Made by a program: the position numbers and the translations under genes
The notes under the pieces: generated by a model
The model's input: only the letters and a program-made list of their open reading frames with translations
Told to the model about the DNA's origin: nothing
Databases searched by the model: none
Assembly (NCBI GenBank): GCA_028554755.1
Contig: JAPTOF010000032.1
Location: 930,001 to 994,000, forward strand
Source of the DNA: Cordia subcordata
Lineage: Eukaryota; Streptophyta; Magnoliopsida; Boraginales; Cordiaceae
Length of the DNA: 64,000 bases
Direction of reading: 5' to 3'
In this document: positions 56,640 through 64,000 of the stretch, one piece after another
Numbering within the stretch: position 1 is the first letter of the stretch
Layout: each line of letters begins with the position of its first letter

Positions 56640-58010
56640 GAGTTGCATGGAAATTGGGTGCAAAGAAAGTTAATGGACACTATCATCAAAACATGGCACA
56701 TGCGATTTAATGCTAGACAAGGTTTTATCTATCCTTTCTCCACTTGTTCCCCTCTTATCTACCATGTCCCTACCTCTCTTACATGCTTTGTGGTGTTTAT
56801 TTGCTTGATGTGTGGTTCTATTTTATTTGCTTGAGGACAATCAAGGTTTAGATTAAGGGGTATAGGAGTTTGTTCTTGTTTTATGCTTCATTTAGGGTAA
56901 ATTTGCATCATTTTCCTAAAAATGGTAACATTTTTCAATTTTTGTGAATATAAAGCCGTTTATCTTTATGTTGATTAGAGTGTTGGCTCTTGTTATTGAC
57001 TTAATTGATTGGACAAAATGAGATTGTATTTTGGAGAGTGAATGGAGTGGAGGGGAATCAAGACTTTGAAGAGAATCTTTTTGAAAACTATAAGGAGTGA
57101 GCACTTCTAAGAATGTACCTTATAGCTGCCCCCACAACTTGGTTAGAAAAAATGTTTTGAGGGTTGTTGATATAAGCGCCCCTTCCTTGATTGACTTGTC
57201 CCTTTCCTTTTCTTTTTGTTTTATGTTATGTATTGAGAAAAAAAATGCAAAAATTCAAAAAAAAAGGGTGCAAAAGATTGAAAAGGATGGGAAAAAAGTG
57301 AAAAATGTAAAAAATCCAAGAGGCAACAAAAAGATAGAAAAAGTGAAGTATATTGAATAAGTGTCAAGTGACACAATGTCAATTTGCCACAAGTTTCTGT
57401 TGTTATTTCATTGTGTTATGAATAAAGCTCTTATGTCAAATTGTGAGCCATTTTGATGTATTTTTCTTTCCTTTGTATCTTTGGGCTAAGTGTATATTAG
57501 GAGGCCATATTAATGTATAGCAAGTCAATACTTTGGCAACCCTTTTTAACAACTTGGAGATAAGCTTAGGTTTGGTCTTGCTTGGGGACAAATAAGGAGA
57601 AGGTTTGGTGGTGTTAATGTGTGTTGTTTTGTGTGTAATTGAGTATAGTATTTGCATACGTTTCTTGAGGTGTTTAGAGGTTTTAGAATGCATTTGTGTG
57701 ATATCTATGCACAACTAGTGATAATTGTACATATCAAGTTCATACATGCATAAGTGCCTTATTAATGCATCACTTTGTATGCAAGTGTATGCCAAAATGA
57801 GTTTGAAGCTTGATTGATCATGCGTAAGGGTGATATGAGCTTGGAGAAAGAGTTTTGAATGAAGAAAAGTGAAGAAAGAAGCTATAAAGATCAATTGATG
57901 AACTTTTGAAGCAAACCGTGTGCAACTGTGGAAAAATGGAAGAACTGGTCGCATAAACTCCTCCAAAGCTATAAATCGGCATGATATAAACTCGATGGTG
58001 TGAAAAAAAT
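56640..58010 (+). mobile_element. 3' UTR, PPT and 3' LTR start of a plus-strand gypsy element
   Basis: 56640-57579 is 3' UTR with the upstream hairpin/purine motif (56827-56868), an A-rich tract (57235-57350) and GTGACACAATGTCAA (57369-57383). PPT at 57580-57614, then an LTR start TAATGTGTG (TG mutated to TA) to about 58010. It may be the far end of element H or of a separate element; the LTR is not close enough to LTR H to decide. Confidence 0.65.
57580..57614 (+). other. Polypurine tract with hairpin, plus-strand element
   Basis: CTTGGGGACAAATAAGGAGA followed by AGGTTTGGTGGTGT, then the LTR. Same motif as in the other gypsy copies. Confidence 0.7.
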
Positions 58011-59690
58011 TGAAGTTAAAATGCACCAAGTAAAATACCCGCAAGCATACAGATCAGGACTAGTATAATACGTGCATATTCCGGATCATCTTCGCAAGGA
58101 GGCTCCTTAGCTTGGTCTCTAGTGCTTGTGTGTCAAGGAAAAGCTACGTGCATGAATTCTAAACTAGGATGGATTAAAGGGAGCTAAAAGTCCAACTATC
58201 AAATCTAAAGCGCAAGAAAGTAAATGAAACTAAAGTACGCGAATTGGACATAAGGAAAAGTAAAATGAACGAAAAGATAGCAACTAGACATGACTAAGGT
58301 AAGCTTCGAGAAAGAATCTAGGGTTTTCGGAGGTCGGGAATGCTTCTAGCGTCAGAACTCTGCACTAGGTGTGGATTCTTGGTTTTATGATGGTGCTTAT
58401 TCTCTTTGCTAATTCAATTGATTACCCAATTATCTAAATTTTTGACTACCAATGTATTAACCTAGTTTGCAAGTGGAACCTTATCTCTAAGCTCGAGGGC
58501 AGGTTTCTCTACATAACCTAAGCTTTCACGGCGGATAACACTATTTAACTAATTAACGGTGAGATCTCCTATGATTTAGGTGCAATACTAGCCCTTAGAT
58601 ATAGCGTTGTCTAACAACCTAGGTCCACATGTTAATTAATTAAGTGTGCTTTTCCAATTCCTTAGCTGAGTTAACTAGCGGTATTATCTTTGATTGAAAA
58701 TGCATCTCTAGCCCTAGTCCTTTAGCAAGACCGGGTGCAGTTATGATCCACAATCACAAGTTTTATGCTAATTAACAAAGCGAGTAATTGGAACAATGCA
58801 AATGTAGAAGTCAAGGCACACCTTAACTTTATAGAGTTCAAAGATCCATTAAACTCACTAATCAAGCTCAAAGACATGATTTCAAAGCATATTCATTTCA
58901 CAGTAACAAAAAGTAAGCTAATTCATGTGGGTAATTAGCAATATCAAACATCAATCAAGTAGAAAAGCAAAAAGATAGCACCATGTCATCAACCAAAGCT
59001 CCAACACCAAATACAAGGTTATAACCCTAGTTTAAGTAGCTAATTTAACATGTAAACACAAAGCTCAAATCTGAAATTTAACTTTTTGAACATCATCTTT
59101 AAAGTTCAAGAAATCAAATTCTAAGTTCAAGACTTCATCTCCTATGCTTTGTGCGAAAACCCAGTTCAAATCCTTGCAAATCAAGCGCCAATGTTCCAAT
59201 TTTAAGCTTCAATTTCTTGCAGAAAATGGCTCCGAAAGTGTTCAAAATCAGCTTGAAAACCTATAGAAAGATAGCCCAAGTTAGCGCGTTAAATCACTCT
59301 AGAAGAGAAGAGAACAAAATAAAGAAAGAAGAAAAAGAAAAGTAGTGAAGGGCTATTTTGCTGCAGTGAAAATGGTGCTGTCCAAGTGAATTTTTGCAGG
59401 AAATTGAGTTAATTTGAGCTATAAACCCCTACAAAAGCTCCAAAAAAATCCCCAAAACCATTTCCTAAGCTCTCCCCTCTTTTTATGAATGTTCGTATGT
59501 GTAGAAAAGTGTGAAAAAGTGTGTGTATAGCATGAAAGGGATGAAAGGGATGGGTCGTTTCCTTTTTGTTCGCTGCTCGTTAGTTTTCTCCCATAAAAAA
59601 ATATGAAGCTACCCCTCCTCAAAATATGAGTCCTTATGTTCTGCATTTGCAAAACATGCTCCTGCACCAGCTACATGCTCCTGCGCAATT
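58011..59690 (-). repeat. LTR N, minus orientation, right end uncertain
   Basis: Its left edge TGAAGTTAAAATGCACC and the next blocks (ACCCGCAAGCATACAGATC, AGGAGGCTCC, GGAAAAGCTACGTGCATG) match the 3' LTR ends of B and K. The remaining sequence follows the LTR pattern to about 59,690, where a promoter-like sequence starts. No PPT or PBS is adjacent, so it is a solo or truncated LTR. Confidence 0.55.
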
Positions 59691-59700
59691 GAAGGAACGC

Positions 59701-59880
59701 GTATATATAAACTAGTTCTTGTCTTCCCTCCCATCCAATTTCTCCTGTTCTTCTCTCTCCTCCACTCTCCTCTGTGCTTTACTCAAACCCTAACCAAACT
59801 AGTTCTTCACTTCCATTGTTCAAATCGATTATTTCATAATCAAATCAACAGCAATCAATCTTTTCTTCAATAATTTCACA
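59701..59880 (+). promoter_or_regulatory. Promoter and leader of the FRS-like gene
   Basis: GTATATATAA (59701-59710) is a good TATA box. It is followed at 59730-59775 by a CT-rich leader typical of plant gene 5' ends. The first ATG is at 59881. An LTR ends directly upstream, so any distal promoter has been replaced or displaced by it. Confidence 0.5.
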
Positions 59881-60296
59881 ATGACTAAAGCACCATCAAC
59901 AACATCATAAGAAATTATAGATTCCGAAAGTATGATCAACAACAAACCATCCTCTTTCACAAAAAATTGATTTGCATGTGTATATGTGTGTTAGCACAGA
60001 TTTGTTTAATTCATTAAAAAATTTATTTTAATTTATTTGAAATTCTTGAAAATTTTTTTGTATTTTTTGGTGCAATATCATGCATATCAAAAGTATTGCA
60101 TGTGTTTTTGTTATCAATATTTGGATTAAATTCAATAAAATTGTACAATTCTCTCCCAGCTAAAATTTAACTAAATTTATATATATGCTAATTTTTATTG
60201 AATATAAATCTGATTAAGAATATAAATCTAAACAAGAATATAAATAGAGATTAAACAGTGAATAAACAATTCTGATATTGAATAAACATTGTTTTT

Positions 60297-60730
60297 ACAT
60301 TGAACAAACATCTTTGCCTATTAGTGCATTTATAGTTTTCAAATATTGTGAAGGTCTGTAAAATCCACTGAGTAAACAGCTTATAAGCTATGAACAAACA
60401 TAGTTTTCATACTGAAAAACATTTGTTAATGTCTAAAAAAAATTTGCATTCTAAAATTTACTGAACAAATAACTTATCAGTACTGAACAAATATAGTTTT
60501 TACATTGAACAAACATCTTTACTTATTAGCACATTTATAGTTTTCAAATATTGTGAAGGTCTATAAATTTCACTGAGTAAATAGCTTATCAGCTATGAAC
60601 AAACATAGTTTCATACTAAAAAATCATTTGTTAATGTTTCAAAAAATTTGCATTCTGAATTTTACTGAACAAAGAACTTATCAATACTGAACAAATAGTG
60701 TTTTTATACTAAACAAACATCTATCACTAT
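60297..60730 (+). repeat. ~205-bp tandem repeat in intron 1 of the FRS-like gene
   Basis: Two copies begin at 60297 and 60502 and a third starts near 60708. Each holds several TGAACAAACA motifs, CATTTATAGTTTTCAAATAT and GTGAAGGTCT. The whole intron (about 59970-60744) is low-complexity AT-rich. Confidence 0.8.
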
Positions 60731-61845
60731 TTCAACTAATACAGGACACCAATGATTTAAACATTATGGAAGCCGAAACGTTAGATTTAATAGGTAGAAA
60801 GGTGTTTAGTGAGGAAGATGCATTTCAAATGTACAATGACTATGCATATACAATAGGATTTGGTGTGAGAAAGGAAAGAAAAGATATAAGAAAAATACTA
60901 AAATTATATTGCAAAGAGAATTCTGCTATAACAAAAATGGAGAGAAGGACAAAAGGCACATTACAGAAAGAGCTTTCACTAAGATAGATGTTAGGACAAA
61001 TTGCAAAACAAAAATTAGATTCAAGATTGGAGACGATGGTATTTAGAAGTAGTGAATCATGAAATGCTACATAACCATAAAATGACCAGCCCAGGCAAGA
61101 GATATAGGATAAGATCACACAAGCAACTTGAAAAAGAAAACATTGAGATCTTTACAAACATGAAAACAGTTGGGATAAAGGTGGCTGACGGGTTTAGGGT
61201 GATGGCAAATGAGGTTGGAGGAATTCATAGATTGCCATACACAAAGAGAGACGTCCATAATGCCATAGCAATGCATAACATAAAGTACTTAGAAGGTGGT
61301 GATTGCAAAACTTTGATTACAATATTCACCAATAGAATGAAAAGTAAAGATAATTTTTTTTATGATTTCAAATTGGACTAACAAGGAACCATGACAAGTT
61401 TCTTTTTCAGAGACTCTAGAATGAAATATGATTACTCATTATTTGGAGATTTGTGTGTGTTTGACACAACTTACCGAACAAACAAGTATGGGATGATTTG
61501 TGCACCTTTTGTGGGAATGAACAACCATAGTTTCAATGTGATGTTTGGCATTGGATTTTTAGCAAATGAGAAGGAAGAATCTTTCATTTGGCTTTTCCAA
61601 AAGTTCCTCAATTCCATGGAAGGAAAACAGCCATCATGCATAATGACAGATCAAGCTTTTTCCATGGCCGGAGCAATACAATGGATATTCCCCCAAACTT
61701 ATCACAGGCTTTGCCTTTGGCACATTGGAGAAAATTCAAAGAAGTACATAAACTAATTAAGAATCAAGGATCGATTTGTAGATCAATTTGATTACGTGCT
61801 GAAGAATTGTGAAAGCATTGCTGAATTTGAGTATCGTTGGCAAAA

Positions 61846-61993
61846 GTAAGTATCATATTTATTTTTTTTTTTCATTCCTTCAGTTGACAGATATATAATT
61901 GACATACATAAAACCACTAAGCAAACAGTTATGTAACACTGAACAAACAACTACTAGACACTAAACAACCAGATTTTCTGGTTGCTTCTGTAG
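61846..61993 (+). other. Intron 2 of the FRS-like gene
   Basis: Donor GTAAGT and acceptor TTCTGTAG; splicing keeps the reading frame across a conserved region of the transposase domain. It contains four ACTGAACAAACA-type motifs. Confidence 0.75.
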
Positions 61994-62987
61994 GCTAATG
62001 ACAGACAACACTTGGCTTGAAGCTCTTTACAGCAAGAAACAAAAGTGGTGTCCTACCTATTCCAAGAATGTCTTCTCCGGTGGTGCACTATCATCGCAAA
62101 TGAGTGAGAGTACAAACAATGCATTGTCGAGGAAAATGGCATCTTCTGCTACTTTGTGTGATTTCTACAACATGTTTTGCCAAGTCATATCTGAATGGAG
62201 AGCAAATGAGAATATGGAGGATTGTAAATGTTTCAATGGCTTTCTGAAGATTGCATTGTAACATGTTGGATTGCTTGAATTTGCTATAAATGTATATACA
62301 GTGAAAATATACCATTACTTTGAGGGTCAATTCATTCAAGGAACTGCATTCAACTATAGGCTTATAATTATGGACCCATTAAACGAGACACATGACCTTT
62401 GGAGAGGCAAGACAGACTTATTCACACATAGAGTAGTTTACAACAATGTCACTTCACATATTAATATCACTTGCTTGAAGTTTAAAGAAATGGGGATGTT
62501 ATGCAAACATAGCCTCAGAATTTTGCACATGAGATGCATAAAAACAATCCCAGATGCATACATTTTGAAACGGTGGACAAAATATGTCAAGTTCTCCAAA
62601 AAGAAAAAGGATGACAACACTTCTATAAGTAGTACAAGTAGCAGAAATTCAACAATTTCTTGTCCCATACGGAGGCTACAAATAAAGCGAAAGTTTGACA
62701 TGCTGATAGATTCAAGTGGAGACAATCAGAAAGCTAGACAAATATGTGAAGATTAATTTCAAATAATGACAAGCTTAGTTGAAGAAGCAATTACATCCAC
62801 AAAACTAAAAATAATAGATAGTAATGAAGATTCTACTGCGTCCACCATACGAGATCCAAGCATTTTTAGAATGAAAGGAGAGAGAAATTAGAGGAAGAAA
62901 AGCATATCTAAGAAGAAATGCAACTAAGCAAGAGCAAGAATACAAAGACAAAACAAATCTCAATCAGTCAACAAAAATGAAACAGAG

Positions 62988-63089
62988 GTTAAAAAAAAAA
63001 CTTTACAACATATTTATTGAACAAAAATTTACTGAACAAACATCACTTCTTGAACTGATACTAACAAAATAATACTTTCTTCATTTCAG
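62988..63089 (+). other. Intron 3 of the FRS-like gene
   Basis: Donor GGTTAA (weak) and acceptor TTTCAG. It again has TTGAACAAAA and ACTGAACAAACA motifs. Downstream sequence reads as a Glu-rich C-terminal exon to about 63240. Confidence 0.55.
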
Positions 63090-63205
63090 GAAATAGAAAC
63101 TCAAAGAGAGATTGAAAAACAAATTTTCTTGCATGAGAATACAATTGAAGATCATATTCATTCATCAGAATTGCGGATACTAGAAAACTTAGATGCTGAT
63201 GGTTT

Positions 63206-64000
63206 ATTGATTGCAAATTCAAGCACAAGACAGAATGTCATCAAGAAAATTTTTTTTCTGAGTTTATGATCCTTTCAATAATGTTCCAACTCTTTTTATG
63301 TAATTCATTTTTTTCTTTACATTTCAATAATATGCTACTGAAAAAACAACTATCTTTCACTGAACAAACCATTATCTACAACTAAACAAACAAGTATATC
63401 TCACTGAACAAACAACTATCTTTCATTGAACAACCCATTATCTGTCACTTTACAAACAACTATCTCACACTGAACAGACAACTATCTCTCACTGGACAAA
63501 TAAATTTTTGCTTTGCTTCTATTCCAACCCTTTTTATGTCATTTATTGATTGGAAATCTAAGCACACAACAAAATGTGTTACCTTTTTTCTAATTTCATT
63601 ATTCTTTCAATAACGTTCCTACCCTTTTTATGTAATTCATTTTTTTCTTTACATTTCAATAATATAATACTGAACAAACAACTATCTGTCACTGAATAAA
63701 CTATTATCTGTCACTGAACAAACAACTATTTCTCACTGAACAAACAACTATCTTTCACTGAACAACCTATTATGTGTCACTAAACAAACAGCTATCTCTC
63801 ACTGAACAAACAACTATCTGTCACTGAACAAACAAATTTTCTGCTTTGCTTTTATTCCAACCCTTTTTATGCCACTTATTGATTGCAAATCCAAGCACAC
63901 AATAGAATGTGTTTCATTTTTTCCTTCATATTTCAATTCATTCTTCATATTTAGCTTTGATATAAAAGATTCCTGAATGCTTTATTACAACTTACCATCT
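63206..64000 (+). repeat. ~335-bp tandem duplication with a 22-bp minisatellite, FRS 3' end
   Basis: Copies start at 63206, 63545 and 63878 (ATTGATTG-AAATC-AAGCACA). Each complete copy includes CCTTTTTATGTAATTC, TCTTTACATTTCAATAATAT and a run of CACTGAACAAACAACTATCT units (about eight per copy, 63340-63500 and 63665-63835). The first copy contains the last recognisable coding exon, so the duplications include former coding sequence. Confidence 0.85.

Larger units (their letters stand above)
59881..63240 (+). pseudogene. FAR1-RELATED SEQUENCE (FRS)/MULE transposase-like gene, broken
   Basis: FRS proteins are Mutator-transposase-derived transcription factors of light signalling. Exon 1 starts at 59881. 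Exon 2 (60745-61845) holds the FAR1 DNA-binding domain (KVFSEEDAFQMYNDYAYTIGF; EVVNHEMLHNH) and the MULE core with Asp at 61463-61465 (VFDTTY) and 61649-61651 (IMTDQ) and the CLWHI motif. Intron 2 is 61846-61993 (GT-AG, phase kept). Exon 3 (61994-62987) has the third acidic residue (Glu 62106-62108) and a SWIM zinc finger with its first Cys missing (TCLKFKEMGMLCKH). Intron 3 is 62988-63089. Lesions: TAA at 59908, frameshifts near 60,945 and 61,040, TAA at 61379, 61754 and 62259, later stops at 62754, 62889 and 62925. An autonomous MULE is an alternative, but no terminal inverted repeats are seen. Confidence 0.8.

Noticed and set aside
63340..63835. CRISPR-like array from regularly spaced repeats
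   Set aside because: The 22-bp units are contiguous and variable with no unique spacers, in a plant nuclear context; this is a minisatellite.

Overview
The window is a repeat-saturated, gene-poor stretch of a flowering-plant nuclear genome. I infer a plant, probably a eudicot with a large genome, from primer sites complementary to tRNA-Asp and initiator tRNA-Met, Ty3/gypsy proteins of the Athila/Tat type, copia-like LTR fragments and a FAR1-RELATED SEQUENCE (FRS)-like gene with GT-AG introns. I cannot name the species. No bacterial genes, rRNA, functional tRNA or CRISPR were seen.

Layout: (1) 1-799 is part of a plus-strand LTR fused to element A, a minus-strand Athila/Tat-type element (799-10890) with gag-pol, a tRNA-Asp PBS at 9041-9059 and a complete 5' LTR (9066-10890). 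(2) Element B (11161-16851, minus) has a complete 3' LTR, no recognisable gag-pol and one decayed unfamiliar ORF. (3) 16848-22760 is non-coding LTR-type DNA: one LTR-like block at the left, and a different LTR with an initiator-tRNA-Met PBS at the right. (4) Element C (22775-28915, minus) carries broken pol and gag. (5) The 3' LTR of element F (28916-32593) begins inside the C gag remnant, and is itself split by a solo LTR (29233-31041) with a perfect GTGAC target duplication. (6) F pol (minus, to 37318) abuts G pol (plus, from 37318) head to head. G has the longest open frames (289 and 343 codons) and a 3' LTR at 42756-44983. (7) Element J (44984-47526, minus) is a gag start, PBS and 5' LTR, possibly the other end of C. 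(8) Element H (plus, from 47602) has its gag interrupted by a second solo LTR (50064-52151) flanked by ATGCT. (9) 53009-56620 holds a tandem 190-bp small repeat and copia-like LTR debris. (10) 56640-59690 holds the 3' end of a plus-strand gypsy element and another minus-strand LTR. (11) 59701-64000 is the only non-retroviral gene, an FRS/MULE-derived gene with frameshifts and stops.

No gene appears intact. Each retroelement with pol has visible lesions (RT motif changes, stops, frameshifts, a lost RNase H aspartate). The most informative signals are nested-insertion junctions with exact target duplications, a twin hairpin/polypurine motif in the 3' UTR of each gypsy element, palindrome arrays in the LTR promoters, and a CTGAACAAAC-type minisatellite in all introns and the tail of the FRS pseudogene. 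I did not find a system I could defend as wholly new. The best candidates are in the findings.
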